A stretch of 64,000 bases of DNA from Burkholderia sp052045245 (GTDB lineage: Bacteria > Pseudomonadota > Gammaproteobacteria > Burkholderiales > Burkholderiaceae). Positions 49,708 to 60,019 of this stretch are shown one piece after another. Under the pieces are notes generated by a model. That model saw nothing but the letters and a program-made list of their open reading frames with translations, ran no database searches and had not been told where the DNA came from. The DNA is taken from assembly GCF_052045245.1 (NCBI RefSeq), contig NZ_JBQEON010000003.1:1-64000 (forward strand), read 5' to 3'. Numbering within the stretch: the first letter of the stretch is position 1; each line of letters begins with the position of its first letter. A program made the translations under genes and the position numbers.

Positions 49708-50551
49708 ATGGAAGCCAACCGGCCCAACGAAGCGCAATCGGTGCTATGGAACGGTCCGTCGGGGCGCGCATGGGTCGATGCGCAGTCGCCGCTCGACCGG
49801 ATGTTCGAGCCGTTCGAGACGCCGCTCGCGGATGCCGCGGCAGCATCGTCCGCCACCCGCGTGCTCGACGTCGGCTGCGGCACGGGCGCGATTGCCCGGC
49901 GGCTCGGTGCGCACGCGCGCTGCATGGGCATCGACATCTCGGCGCGGATGATTGATGCGGCACGGGCGCGTGCCGAACGCAGCGACGTGTGCGCCAGCTT
50001 CGCGTGTGCGGACTGGCAGACGCATGCGTTCGAGCCTGCGAGCGTCGATCTGATCGTGTCGCGCCTCGGCGTGATGTTCTTCGACGATCCGGTGCGGGCG
50101 TTCGCGAACCTGCGGCCTGCGGCGCGTCCGGGCGCGCCGATGCGGTTCGTGGCGCGGCGCGGCCGACAACCCGTTCATGACGACGGCCGAGCGGGCGGCC
50201 GCGCCGTTGCTGCCGAACCTGCCCGCGCGGCAGCCCGGCGCGCCGGGGCAGTTCGCGTTCGGCGACCGGCGGCAGCTCGCGTCGGTGCTGTCGGACAGCG
50301 GCTGGGTCGAAGTTGCTATCGAACCGGTCGATCGGGCGTGCGTGCTGCCGGAGCCGGCGCTCGACGACGACATTGCCCGGCTGGGCCTGGTCGGCCTTGC
50401 GCTACTCGAAGCCGACGAAGCGACGCGGCGGCGCGTGATCGATACGATGCGCGCGGCGTTCGAGCGGTACGTGCACGGCGCCGAGGTGCGCTTCAATGCG
50501 GCGTGCTGGCTCGTGACGGCGCGCGCGCCGCGTGCACGACGCGTAGCGTGA
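49708..50551 (+). pseudogene. SAM-dependent methyltransferase with a frameshift
   Basis: Class I methyltransferase of about 280 residues starting MEANRPNEAQSVLWNGPSG; the SAM motif TRVLDVGCGTGAIARRLG and DLIVSRLGVMFFDDP are clear. At about 50150-50170 the frame shifts: the expected MRFVAWRGAADNPFMTT reads MRFVARRGRQPVHDDG, and the rest (from MTTAERAAAPLLPNL) continues in the next frame to 50551. A two-base loss in a GCGCGGC run explains this. It is either a real mutation or a sequencing error; the remainder shows no decay. Substrate unknown. Confidence 0.8.
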
Positions 50552-50641
50552 AAGCGGCGAAGCAGGGAAACGGCGCCCGCCGGTTCGCGTCGCGCACGGC
50601 TGTTGGCGCGTAACGAAGGGGAGGCGGGCGAGGTACGTGCG

Positions 50642-50953
50642 TCAGCGTTTCCGCGCCCGCAGCATCAGCCACGCGCAGCCACCGGCCACCAGCGCGAGCC
50701 CGAGCAGGACGGCCTCGGCGCCGAGCGCGAAACCGGGTGGCATCTCGCCGCTGTTCGGCACCGGCGACAGGTTGCCGCCCATCGCGATGGCACCGCCGGC
50801 GAGCAGCGCCGCCCAGACGATCCAGTAGACCTTGCCGACCGGCGCCGCGGCGCGGATTCGCCACAGCGCGATGCCGGCGCCGCCGAGGTAGAGCACGGCG
50901 AGCGTGCCGAGCGCGATGACGTCGGCCGCGCGGCTTTGCAGCAGCCCGCTCAT
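50642..50953 (-). CDS. Small membrane protein next to BCCT transporter
   Basis: Protein of 103 residues with three hydrophobic segments (VIALGTLAVLYLGGAGIALW, YWIVWAALLAGGAIAMGG, AVLLGLALVAGGCAWLML) and a basic tail. The ATG at 50953 overlaps the transporter stop by four bases, so it is co-translated with it. No known family is recognised. Confidence 0.7.
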   Translation of the reverse strand: MSGLLQSRAADVIALGTLAVLYLGGAGIALWRIRAAAPVGKVYWIVWAALLAGGAIAMGGNLSPVPNSGEMPPGFALGAEAVLLGLALVAGGCAWLMLRARKR

Positions 50954-52970
50954 TCGGCCTCCGTTGCGTGTCCCGGCGCGCGGCTCAGCAGATGCGTACG
51001 CTGGTCGGCCGCGAGCGACACGTAGCGTTCGTACTGACGCAGTACGTCGGCGATCAGTTCGTCGCCGCGCAGGTATTCGACGTCGTAGCCGAGCCGTCCG
51101 TCCGCGAAGAACGTGACGATGCCGAACACGTGCGGACGGTCCGCCTCCGGGTCGGCCGCCTCGCGGACGAGGAAGGCGGGCGCGGATTTCGCCGTCACGC
51201 GCGCGCCATAGACGAAATCGCGGTGTTCGGCGGTCGGCACGGTCAGCCGTACCGCGTCGTCGCTGTCGCGCTGCACGTGCGCGTCGACGCCGCCCGCACG
51301 CAGTTCGTCGGCGACCTTGCGCAGCGCGGGCTCGACGGTTTCCGCGACGAACTGGCGCGCGTCGGCTTCGGTCGTCTGGCGCAGGATGTGCGTCAGGCGA
51401 TGACGCCAGTGCTGGCCGGTCCAGAAGCTCGTCGCGGGCGCGACGTCCTGCGAATAGTGCGCGCGATCGGCCGCAAGCCCGCGCCACAGCCCGTAGCACA
51501 GCGCGAGCATGATCAGGGCGACCGGCAACGCGGCGATCAGCGTCATCGCCTGCAGCGCGCCGAGCCCGTCCGCGACCAGCAGCACGGCCGCCGTCACGCC
51601 GAGCAGCGCGGCCCAGAACAGCCGCTGCCAGACCGGCGAATGCGCGGCGCGATCTGGTCGATCACGAATGCGCCGGAATCGGCGGACGTGACGAAGAACA
51701 CCGCGATCAGCACGATCGCGACGATCGACAGCAGTTGCGGCAGCGGCAGGAAATCGAAGAAGCGGAACAGCAGCGCGTCGACGCTGGTGGCCGTCTGCGA
51801 GAGCGCACCGGCGGCGTCGTGCGTATCGAGCCAGATCGCGCTGTTGCCGAACACGGTCATCCACACCAGGTTGAACGCGGTCGGCACGAGCAACACGCCG
51901 ATCACGAACTGGCGGATCGTGCGGCCGCGCGAGATGCGCGCGATGAACATGCCGACGAACGGCGACCACGACACCCACCACGCCCAGTACAGAATCGTCC
52001 AGCCGCCGAACCAGCCTTCCTCGCGCGGCGGCGCGTACGCATAGGTGCGGAACGACAGGTCGACGAGATTCGACAGGTACTGGCCGATGTTGTCGCCGAG
52101 CGCGCGCAGCAGGAACGCGGTCGGGCCCGCGACGACCACGAACGCGAGCAGCAGAAACGCGAGCAGCAGGTTCAGCTCGGACAGCCGCCGCACGCCCTTG
52201 TCGAGGCCGCTCGCGGCCGATGCGCCGGCGAGCACCACGACGATCGCGACGAGCCCGATGCGGAACGCGTTGCCGCTCGTGTCCCAGCCCGCGACCGTAT
52301 GCAGGCCCGCGCTCAACTGCATCACGCCGTAGCCGAGCGTCGTCGCGATCCCCGCGACCGTGCCGACCAGCGCGAACGCGTCGACCGTGTGGCCGATCCA
52401 GCCGTTCACGCGCTCGCGCAGCACCGGATACAGCCCGGAGCGCAGCGTCAGCGGCAAGTTGTAGCGGAAGCCGAAGTACGCGAGCACGAGCCCCATCAGC
52501 CCGTAGATCGCCCACGCATGGAAGCCCCAGTGGAAGAAGGTCATCAGCATCGCTTCGCGTGCGGCGGCGGGCGTGCCGGGGTCGACGGTCGGCGGCTTCA
52601 GGAAGTGCTGCATCGGCTCGCCGACGCCGAAGTACATGAGGCCGATCCCCATGCCGGCCGCGAACAGCATGGCCGTCCACGACAGGAAGCTGAACTCGGG
52701 CTCGGCATCGTCCGGGCCGAGCCGGATGTTGCCGAAGTCGCTCGCCGCGATCAGCACGAGAAAGACCAGGAAGGTCGTGACGGCCAGCACGTAGAACCAG
52801 TCGAAGCGCGCGACGACCCATTGCTGGCCGGCCGAGAACAGCGCGCCGGCTTCGCTTGGGCGCAGCGCGCACACGACGAGCAGTGCGCCGATGACCGCGA
52901 GCGGGGGCAGCACGATCTGCGGCTTGAAGGTGGTGCGGGGCGAGGGTCGGGAATCTGGCATGGCTGGCAT
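50950..52970 (-). pseudogene. BetT-like BCCT choline/betaine transporter with a frameshift
   Basis: Together the two frames encode about 670 residues, the usual length of a BetT-type transporter with a C-terminal regulatory domain. The first frame (52970 to about 51645) covers the membrane part with GIGLMYFGVGEPM, the signature YWAWWVSWSPFVGMFIARISRGRTIR and FFVTSADSGAFVIDQIA. The second frame continues with HSPVWQRLFWAALLG through a soluble tail ending at 50950. The shift lies in a GCGCCGCGC run at about 51640-51655. It may be a true inactivation or a sequencing error. The start ATG at 52970 or the one at 52961 is equally possible. Expected role: choline or betaine uptake. Confidence 0.88.
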
Positions 52971-53466
52971 CCAGTTGTGGGCGCAACGACGCGCAACGCC
53001 GCCCGGCGCGCTCGTCGCGCGTCGGACCCTGATACGGCGTGCGTCGAGTGTACCTGGGTGTCAGGACTGCAAGAAGGGGACATGCAGGGATAAACCTGAC
53101 GAATTGTAGGGTACCGGTGCGATCGGGAAAACCCGCACGCGCCGCACGGCGCGCGAACGACGGAAGGATCGGGGAGACCGTATCACCATTCGCGTCGTGC
53201 GCGCAGGGTCGTCCAATGGGATCCGCTCGCCGTGAATCCGCATGCGAACGTGCTCGGGGTTTTCCCGATGAACGAGGTGCCGGTTGCGCGCCTCGACGCA
53301 CGACGACGGCGTGCCGCATGGCCTCGCGACAAGCGTCGGCAGCCGTCTTGCGCCTGGCCGGCCCGAACGGGCACGACAGGGGCGTGACAACCCTGATGAA
53401 AATTTATTTTTTTCTTGTCGATAGATTGTGTAAATTGATTTTCATCCACCTTGCAAAACCTTTCGT
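52971..53466. other. Divergent intergenic region between BCCT and RpiR genes
   Basis: No gene is supported; open frames here have no ribosome site or protein-like codon use. The right end (53390-53450) is strikingly A/T-rich and contains the tandem operator-like repeats. Confidence 0.5.
53397..53444. promoter_or_regulatory. Tandem RpiR-type operator candidates
   Basis: Two 16-base pseudo-palindromes, TGAAAATTTATTTTTT (53397-53412) and TGTAAATTGATTTTCA (53429-53444), start 32 bases apart, three helical turns. Their outer arms also form the inverted repeat GATGAAAAT/ATTTTCATC. They lie directly before the rpiR-type gene. Confidence 0.55.
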
Positions 53467-54417
53467 ATGACGCCTCTCGTTCCGCACGATGTCGGTCAGG
53501 GCGAATCCGCGATCGCGGAGCGCATCGCAACGGCCATGCCGCGGATGACGCCGATCCACCGCCGGATGGGCGAGTTCGTGCTTGCGAATCCGTTTCGCGC
53601 GGCGACGATGCGGATCGACGAGCTCGCGCAGGCCGCGAATGCATCCATCGCGACCGCGAACCGCTTCGCGAAGGCGCTCGGCTTCGACGGTTATCCGGCG
53701 ATGCGCGCGGCGCTCGTGCGAGGCTTCGAGGCGACGCTCGGCCCGGTCGAGCGGCTGCGTTCCGCGCAGGAACAGGAGCAAGAGCAGGGTGTGCGTGGCG
53801 CAGCGTGGATCGACGCAGTATTCGACCAGGCCGTGGCGAACATCGAGAACACGCGTGCGCAGCTGGATGCGGCCGACGTCGAGGCGGCCGTCGAGGCGAT
53901 CGTCGGCGCGCGGCGCGTGCTGATCCTCGGCGCCGGTTCGAGCGCGTTTCTGACCGGGCTGATGGAACACGGCTTGTCGGTGTGTCACGACAACGTGCAG
54001 TCGCTGGCGCTGCTCGGCGGCCCTTCGCATGCGGCGCGGCGCTTGTATACGGCCGACGCGCGCGATCTCGTGATCGCGCTCGCGTTTCCGCGTTACGTGA
54101 AGGACACGATCGAGTTGGCCCGCCGCGCGGCGGCGCGTGGCGCACGCGTGCTCGGCATTTCCGACGGGCCCGGTTCGCCGCTTGCGCCGATCGCGTCGCT
54201 GAATCTGTACGTGAAGGCCGAACGGCGTTTCGCGGCCACGTCGGAAGCGGCGGTGCTGACGATGATCGAGGCGCTGATCGATGCGGTTGCGCTGCGCACG
54301 CACCGCTCCGCGAAGTCCGCCGCCGAAATGACCGAATTCCTGCTGCCGTGGCTGATCCAGCCGCAAGCGGCGCTGCCGGCCGCCAACCCTTCTTCCACCG
54401 GGCCGAAAAAATCATGA
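53467..54417 (+). CDS. MurR/RpiR-family transcriptional regulator
   Basis: Protein of 316 residues: an N-terminal HTH_6 domain at about 22-95 (RMTPIHRRMGEFVLANPFRAATMRIDELAQAANAS, ANRFAKALGFDGYPAM, shown as landmarks) and a C-terminal SIS sugar-phosphate-binding domain at about 140-280 (RRVLILGAGSSAFLTGLMEHGLS, LVIALAFPRYVKDTIELARRAA). First gene of the peptide operon, overlapping iaaA by four bases (ATGA). SIS ligands are often amino-sugar phosphates such as MurNAc-6-P, so a cell-wall signal is possible. Tandem pseudo-palindromes lie just upstream, suggesting autoregulation. Confidence 0.92.
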   Translation: MTPLVPHDVGQGESAIAERIATAMPRMTPIHRRMGEFVLANPFRAATMRIDELAQAANASIATANRFAKALGFDGYPAMRAALVRGFEATLGPVERLRSAQEQEQEQGVRGAAWIDAVFDQAVANIENTRAQLDAADVEAAVEAIVGARRVLILGAGSSAFLTGLMEHGLSVCHDNVQSLALLGGPSHAARRLYTADARDLVIALAFPRYVKDTIELARRAAARGARVLGISDGPGSPLAPIASLNLYVKAERRFAATSEAAVLTMIEALIDAVALRTHRSAKSAAEMTEFLLPWLIQPQAALPAANPSSTGPKKS

Positions 54418-55400
54418 CTTCACCCGCGATCGTCGCGATACACGGCGGTGCAGGCACGATCCTGCGCGATGCGATGGATACCGACACCGAGCGCCAGTAC
54501 CGCGCCGAGCTGACCGCGATCCTGCAGGCCGCGCAGCAGGTGCTCGCCGACGGCGGCAGCGCGCTCGACGCCGTCACCGTCGCGGTGCGGATGCTCGAGG
54601 ACTGTCCGCTGTTCAATGCCGGGCGCGGCGCGGTCTATACGGCCGAAGGCAAGCACGAACTCGACGCGGCAGTGATGGACGGCACGACGCTCGCGGCCGG
54701 TGCGATCTGCTGCGCGACCCGCGTGCGCAATCCGGTGCTCGCCGCGCGGCGCGTGATGGAAGCGAGCGAGCACGTGCTGTTCGCCGGTACGGGCGCCGAT
54801 GCGTTCGCGGCCGCGCAGGGGCTCGCACTCGCCGAGCCCGGCTACTTCGACACCGAGGCGCGCCATGCGCAGTGGCTCAAGGCGCGCGGGACGACCGGCA
54901 CGATGCTCGATCACGATGCGGCGACTTTCGCGTTCGGCGACGGGCAGCCGCCCGAGCCGCTCGATCCCGACCGCAAGCACGGCACGGTCGGCGCGGTCGC
55001 GTGCGACCTGCACGGCCATATCGCGGCGGCGACGTCGACGGGCGGCATCACGAACAAGCAGCCGGGGCGCGTCGGCGATTCGCCGATCATCGGCGCCGGC
55101 TGTTACGCGGACGACGCGACCTGCGCGGTCTCCGCGACGGGCACCGGCGAGACGTTCATCCGGCTCGCGACCGCGCATGACATGGCCGCGCAGATCGCCT
55201 ATCGCGGTGCGTCGCTCGCCGCCGCCGCGCACGATGTCGTGATGAACAAGCTGTCGCGCCTGGCGGGGCGCGGCGGGATCATCGCGGTCGATGCGCATGG
55301 CAACGTCGCGATGCCGTTCAACACGGAAGGGATGTATCGCGGCTACGCGCGCGTCGGCGAGACGCCGGTGGTCGGCATCTACCGCGACGATGCGGCCTGA
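54414..55400 (+). CDS. iaaA: Isoaspartyl peptidase/L-asparaginase
   Basis: Ntn-hydrolase of 328 residues that cleaves itself before Thr191 (HGTVGAVACD) to form the active alpha/beta enzyme; it removes isoaspartyl residues from dipeptides and hydrolyses asparagine. Other landmarks: AIHGGAGTI at the N-terminus, NAGRGAVYTAEGKHELDAAVMDG, and TSTGGITNKQPGRVGDSPIIGAG. In E. coli iaaA heads the iaaA-gsiABCD operon, exactly the order seen here. The start overlaps the regulator stop. Confidence 0.96.
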   Translation: MTSPAIVAIHGGAGTILRDAMDTDTERQYRAELTAILQAAQQVLADGGSALDAVTVAVRMLEDCPLFNAGRGAVYTAEGKHELDAAVMDGTTLAAGAICCATRVRNPVLAARRVMEASEHVLFAGTGADAFAAAQGLALAEPGYFDTEARHAQWLKARGTTGTMLDHDAATFAFGDGQPPEPLDPDRKHGTVGAVACDLHGHIAAATSTGGITNKQPGRVGDSPIIGAGCYADDATCAVSATGTGETFIRLATAHDMAAQIAYRGASLAAAAHDVVMNKLSRLAGRGGIIAVDAHGNVAMPFNTEGMYRGYARVGETPVVGIYRDDAA

Positions 55401-55427
55401 TTCCGGATCGCACGAGGAGACCTTCGC

Positions 55428-57332
55428 ATGACTTCGAGCCGAAACACGTCCGCGCTGGTGCTGCCGGAACAGCGCGTCGTCGCCGTCGACGACCTGTCGG
55501 TGATGTTCCGGCGCGAGCACGCGACGTTCGACGCGGTGCGCAACGTGTCGTTTCACGTCGATCGCGGCGAGACGCTCGCGATCGTCGGCGAATCGGGCTC
55601 CGGCAAGTCGGTCACGTCGCTCGCGCTGATGCGGCTCGTCGAGCACGGCGGCGGCGAGATCACGAGCGGCCGGATCGCGTTGCGGCGGCGCGGCGGCGCG
55701 CTCGTCGATCTCGCACAGGCGAGCGCGGCGGCGATGCGCGGGATCCGCGGCGCGGACATCGCGATGATCTTCCAGGAACCGATGACGTCGCTGAACCCGG
55801 TGTTTACGGTCGGCGACCAGATCAGCGAGGCGATCGCGCTGCACCAGTCGAAGCGTGCTCCCGAGGCCCGCGCGGAAGCGTTGCGACTGCTCGATCTCGT
55901 GCGCATTCCGGAGGCGCGCCGCGTGTTCGCGCGCTATCCGCACCAGCTGTCCGGCGGGATGCGGCAGCGCGTGATGATCGCGATGGCGCTGTCGTGCCGG
56001 CCCGCGCTGCTGATCGCCGACGAGCCCACCACCGCGCTCGACGTGACGATCCAGGCGCAGATCCTGCAGCTGATCCGCGGCCTGCAGGACGAAATGAACA
56101 TGGGCGTGATCTTCATCACGCACGACATGGGCGTGGTGGCTGAAGTGGCCGACCGCGTGCTCGTGATGTATCGCGGCGAGAAGGTCGAGGAAGGCGAGTC
56201 GGAGCGGATTTTCGCGACGCCCGCGCATCGCTACACGCGCGCGCTGCTCGCGGCCGTGCCGCGGCTCGGTTCGATGCAGGGCACCGATATCCCCGAGAAA
56301 TTCCCGCTGCTGAAGGCGGACGGCACGGTCACGCCGGCGGCGGGCGCGAACGAGCCCGCCGCCGCAACCGCCCTGCAGCCCCACGTCGATCCGGCCGCGC
56401 CGCCGATCCTGCGCGTGCGCGATCTCGTCACGCGGTTCCCGGTGAAGAGCGGCGTGTTCGGCCGCGTGTCGCAGTACGTGCATGCGGTCGAGCGCGTGAA
56501 CTTCGAGCTGCGCGCGGGCGAGACGCTCGCGCTCGTCGGCGAATCGGGCTGCGGGAAGTCGACCACCGGCCGCTCGCTGCTGCGCCTCGTCGAATCGCAG
56601 AGCGGCTCGATCGAGTTCGACGGCCGCGACATCAGCGCACTGAAGGGCCATGACCTGCAGGCGCTGCGCCGGAACATCCAGTTCATCTTCCAGGATCCGT
56701 TCGCGTCGCTGAACCCGCGCCTGACCGTCGGCTTCTCGATCATGGAGCCGCTGCTCGTGCACGGCATCGCGAGCGGCCGCGAAGCACAGGCGCGCGTCGA
56801 CTGGCTGCTCGACAAGGTCGGCCTGCCGCCGGAGGCCGCGCGCCGCTATCCGCACGAATTCTCCGGCGGCCAGCGCCAGCGCATCGCGATCGCGCGCGCG
56901 CTCGCGCTGAATCCCAAGGTCGTGATCGCCGATGAATCGGTGTCCGCGCTCGACGTGTCGGTGCAGGCGCAGATCGTCAACCTGATGCTCGACCTGCAGC
57001 GCGAGCTCGGCGTCGCGTACCTGTTCATCTCGCACGACATGGCGGTGGTCGAGCGCGTCAGCCATCGCGTCGCGGTGATGTATCTCGGCCAGATCGTCGA
57101 GATCGGCCCGCGCCGCGCGGTGTTCGAGGCGCCGCAGCATCCGTACACGAAGAAGCTGATGAGCGCGGTGCCGGTGGCCGACCCCGCGCGCCGGCATGCG
57201 CCGCGCCAGCTCGCGGCCGACGAAATCCCCAGCCCGATCCGCGCGGCCGGCGACGAGCCGACGGTCGCGCCGCTCGTCGCGGTCGGTCCCGATCATTACG
57301 TCGCGACGCATCGCGTCGGCGGCGCGTATTGA
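55428..57332 (+). CDS. gsiA: Glutathione/peptide ABC transporter, dual ATPase
   Basis: Protein of 634 residues with two ABC ATPase domains. First domain: Walker A GESGSGKSVT, signature LSGGMRQRV, Walker B LLIADEPTTALD. Second domain: GESGCGKSTT, FSGGQRQRIAIARAL, VVIADESVSALD; each followed by an oligopeptide-transporter C-terminal segment (HRYTRALLAAVPRL, HPYTKKLMSAVPVAD). The Walker B of the second domain ends DES rather than DEP, as is common here. GAGGAGA precedes the ATG. It powers uptake of glutathione or short peptides with GsiBCD. Confidence 0.94.
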   Translation: MTSSRNTSALVLPEQRVVAVDDLSVMFRREHATFDAVRNVSFHVDRGETLAIVGESGSGKSVTSLALMRLVEHGGGEITSGRIALRRRGGALVDLAQASAAAMRGIRGADIAMIFQEPMTSLNPVFTVGDQISEAIALHQSKRAPEARAEALRLLDLVRIPEARRVFARYPHQLSGGMRQRVMIAMALSCRPALLIADEPTTALDVTIQAQILQLIRGLQDEMNMGVIFITHDMGVVAEVADRVLVMYRGEKVEEGESERIFATPAHRYTRALLAAVPRLGSMQGTDIPEKFPLLKADGTVTPAAGANEPAAATALQPHVDPAAPPILRVRDLVTRFPVKSGVFGRVSQYVHAVERVNFELRAGETLALVGESGCGKSTTGRSLLRLVESQSGSIEFDGRDISALKGHDLQALRRNIQFIFQDPFASLNPRLTVGFSIMEPLLVHGIASGREAQARVDWLLDKVGLPPEAARRYPHEFSGGQRQRIAIARALALNPKVVIADESVSALDVSVQAQIVNLMLDLQRELGVAYLFISHDMAVVERVSHRVAVMYLGQIVEIGPRRAVFEAPQHPYTKKLMSAVPVADPARRHAPRQLAADEIPSPIRAAGDEPTVAPLVAVGPDHYVATHRVGGAY

Positions 57333-57461
57333 TTGCACGGCGAGTCGCATATGGACCGCAGCGGCGCACGCGCCAGGCAACGGCGTCATTTTCCCGAGCG
57401 GATGCAGTCACGCCGCGATTTCCACCCCGCGTTACCGAATCATCCACAGGAGCCAGACACA

Positions 57462-59024
57462 ATGAACAAGCCGCATTCGTTCCCGATGTTCCGTCCGCGC
57501 GCGTTGCTCGTTGCGGGGGCCGGCGCGCTCGCGCTGTCGGTCGCGGTGCCCGCGTTCGCGCAGCAGAACGTCGTGGTCGCCGTGTACTCGACGTTCACGA
57601 CGATGGACCCGTACGACGCGAACGACACGGTGTCGCAAGCCGTGGTCAAGTCGTTCTACGAAGGGCTGTTCGGTTTCGACAAGGACATGAAGCTCGTCAA
57701 CGTGCTCGCGACGAGCTATGAAGCGAGCCCCGATGCGAAGACCTACACGATCAAGCTGCGCCCGGGCGTGAAGTTCCAGGACGGCACCGACTTCAACGCC
57801 GCCGCGGTGAAGGCCAACTTCGACCGTGTGACCGATCCGGCGAACAAGCTGAAGCGCTACGGGCTGTTCCGCGTGATCGAGAAGACCGAGGTGGTCGATC
57901 CGATGACGGTGCGCTTCACGCTGCGCGAGCCGTTCTCCGCGTTCATCAACACGCTCGCGCACCCGTCGGCGGTGATGATCTCGCCGGCCGCGCTGAAGAA
58001 GTGGGGGCGCGACGTGTCGCTGCATCCGGTCGGCACGGGCCCGTTCGAGTTCGTCGAATGGAAGCAGACCGACGACATGAAGGTGAAGAAGTTTGCCGGC
58101 TACTGGAAGAAGGGCTACCCGAAGGTCGATTCGATCGACTGGAAGCCGGTGGTCGACAACAACACGCGCGCCGCGCTGCTCAAGACCGGCGAGGCGGATT
58201 TCGCATTCACGATTCCGTTCGAGCAGGCCGCCGACCTGAAGAACAACCCGAAGGTCGAGCTGATCGAGCGGCCGTCGATCATCCAGCGCTACATCTCGCT
58301 GAACACGTCGAAAAAGCCGTTCGACAACCCGAAGGTGCGTGAGGCGCTGAACTACGCGGTCAACAAGGAAGCGCTCGCGAAGGTCGTGTTCGCCGGCTAC
58401 GCGACCCCGGAAACGGGTGTCGCACCGGTCGGCGTCGAATACGCGACGAAGCTCGGGCCCTGGCCGTACGATCCGGCCAAGGCGCGCGCGCTGCTGAAGG
58501 AGGCCGGCTATCCGAACGGCTTCGAATCGACGCTCTGGTCCGCGTACAACCATTCGACGGCGCAGAAGCTGATCCAGTTCGTCCAGCAGCAGCTCGCGCA
58601 GGTCGGCGTGAAGGTGCAGGTGCAGGCGCTCGAGGCCGGCGAGCGGGTCGCGAAGGTCGAGAGCGCGCAGGATCCGGCGACCGCACCGGTGCGGATGTAC
58701 TACAGCGGCTGGTCGGCGTCGACGGGCGAGGCGAACTGGGCGTTGTCGCCGCTGCTCGCGTCCACGTCGGTGCCGCCGAAGCTCTACAACACCGCGTACT
58801 ACAAGAACCCGACCGTCGACGACGATCTCGCGAAGGCGCTCGAGACGACCGATCGTGCGAAGAAGGCGGCGCTGTACGCCGATGCGCAGAAGCAGGTGTG
58901 GACCGACGCGCCGTGGATCTTCCTGGTGCAGGAGAAGATCGTCTATGCGCGCAGCAAGCGGCTGCACGGGATGTACGTGATGCCGGACGGTTCGTTCAAC
59001 TTCGACGAAATCTCGGTGAAATGA
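57462..59024 (+). CDS. gsiB: Glutathione/peptide-binding periplasmic protein
   Basis: SBP_bac_5 family protein of 520 residues. The signal peptide ends PAFA|QQNV near residue 33; AGGAG precedes the ATG at 57462. Typical segments: AVYSTFTTMDPYDANDTVSQAVV, LATSYEASPDAKTYTIKLRPGVKFQDG, and the C-terminal LVQEKIVYARSKRLHGMYVMPDG. It captures the substrate in the periplasm and hands it to GsiCD. The neighbouring gsi gene order supports glutathione, but a D-peptide or cell-wall peptide is also possible given the downstream peptidases. Confidence 0.93.
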   Translation: MNKPHSFPMFRPRALLVAGAGALALSVAVPAFAQQNVVVAVYSTFTTMDPYDANDTVSQAVVKSFYEGLFGFDKDMKLVNVLATSYEASPDAKTYTIKLRPGVKFQDGTDFNAAAVKANFDRVTDPANKLKRYGLFRVIEKTEVVDPMTVRFTLREPFSAFINTLAHPSAVMISPAALKKWGRDVSLHPVGTGPFEFVEWKQTDDMKVKKFAGYWKKGYPKVDSIDWKPVVDNNTRAALLKTGEADFAFTIPFEQAADLKNNPKVELIERPSIIQRYISLNTSKKPFDNPKVREALNYAVNKEALAKVVFAGYATPETGVAPVGVEYATKLGPWPYDPAKARALLKEAGYPNGFESTLWSAYNHSTAQKLIQFVQQQLAQVGVKVQVQALEAGERVAKVESAQDPATAPVRMYYSGWSASTGEANWALSPLLASTSVPPKLYNTAYYKNPTVDDDLAKALETTDRAKKAALYADAQKQVWTDAPWIFLVQEKIVYARSKRLHGMYVMPDGSFNFDEISVK

Positions 59025-59091
59025 CGGCGGTTCGGCCGCTGCGCGGCGCTGGCGGCGCAAGCTGCCGGCGCGCTGATTCGATCGGTGCCCC

Positions 59092-60012
59092 ATGCTGAAT
59101 TTTCTCGTCAAACGCCTGTTCGGCCTGTTGCCCACGCTCGCGATCGTCGCGGTGCTGGTGTTCCTGTTCGTGCACCTGCTGCCGGGCGACCCGGCGCGGC
59201 TCGCGGCCGGCCCGGAAGCCGACGACGCGACGGTCGCGCTCGTGCGCGCCGATCTCGGCCTCGACCGGCCGCTGCCCGCGCAGTTCGCGAACTTCTTCGT
59301 GAAGATCGCGCACGGCGATTTCGGCACGTCGACGCGCAGCAAGCGGCCGGTGTCGACCGAGATCGGCGAGCGCTTCATGCCGACGCTGCTGCTGACGCTC
59401 GTCAGCATGGTGTGGGCGACGCTGTTCGGGATGGCGATCGGGATCGCGTCGGCGGTGTGGCGCAATCGTTGGCCCGACCGCGTCGGGATGACGATCGCGG
59501 TGTCGGGCATCTCGTTTCCGGCCTTCGCGCTCGGCATGCTGCTGATGGAGATCTTCTCGGTGAAGCTCGGCTGGCTGCCCGTCGTGCCGGACGGCACGTG
59601 GAAGAGTTACGTGCTGCCGTCGCTGACGCTCGGCGCCGCGGTCGCGGCCGTGATGGCGCGCTTCACGCGCGCGTCGTTCGTCGAGGTGCTCAACGAGGAC
59701 TTCGTGCGCACCGCGCGCGCGAAGGGCGTGCACGAGCCGATGGTCGTGCTCAAGCATTGCCTGCGCAACGCGATGATCCCGGTCGTCACGATGATGGGGC
59801 TGCAGTTCGGCTTCCTGCTCGGCGGCTCGATCGTCGTCGAGGCGGTGTTCAACTGGCCGGGGCTCGGGCGCCTGCTGGTCGATGCGGTGACGATGCGCGA
59901 CTACCCGGTGATCCAGGCGATCGTGCTGCTGTTCTCGCTCGAGTTCATCCTGATCAACCTGACCGTCGACGTGCTGTACGCGGTCATCAATCCGACCATC
60001 CGGTTCAAGTGA
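59092..60012 (+). CDS. gsiC: Glutathione/peptide ABC transporter permease
   Basis: DppB-type permease of 306 residues with about six helices. N-terminal MLNFLVKRLFGLLPTLAIVAVLVFLFV, the conserved DLGLDRPLPAQFANFF segment and the cytoplasmic EAA-like loop DFVRTARAKGVHEPMVVLKHCLRNA are clear. Second component of the membrane channel with GsiD. The ATG at 59092 is 67 bases after gsiB. Confidence 0.94.
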   Translation: MLNFLVKRLFGLLPTLAIVAVLVFLFVHLLPGDPARLAAGPEADDATVALVRADLGLDRPLPAQFANFFVKIAHGDFGTSTRSKRPVSTEIGERFMPTLLLTLVSMVWATLFGMAIGIASAVWRNRWPDRVGMTIAVSGISFPAFALGMLLMEIFSVKLGWLPVVPDGTWKSYVLPSLTLGAAVAAVMARFTRASFVEVLNEDFVRTARAKGVHEPMVVLKHCLRNAMIPVVTMMGLQFGFLLGGSIVVEAVFNWPGLGRLLVDAVTMRDYPVIQAIVLLFSLEFILINLTVDVLYAVINPTIRFK

Positions 60013-60019
60013 GGCGCCC

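Noticed and set aside
53183..54616. 477-codon minus-strand frame over the rpiR gene
   Set aside because: Ser/Arg/Pro-rich antisense translation, no start signal; RpiR domains on the plus strand are clear.
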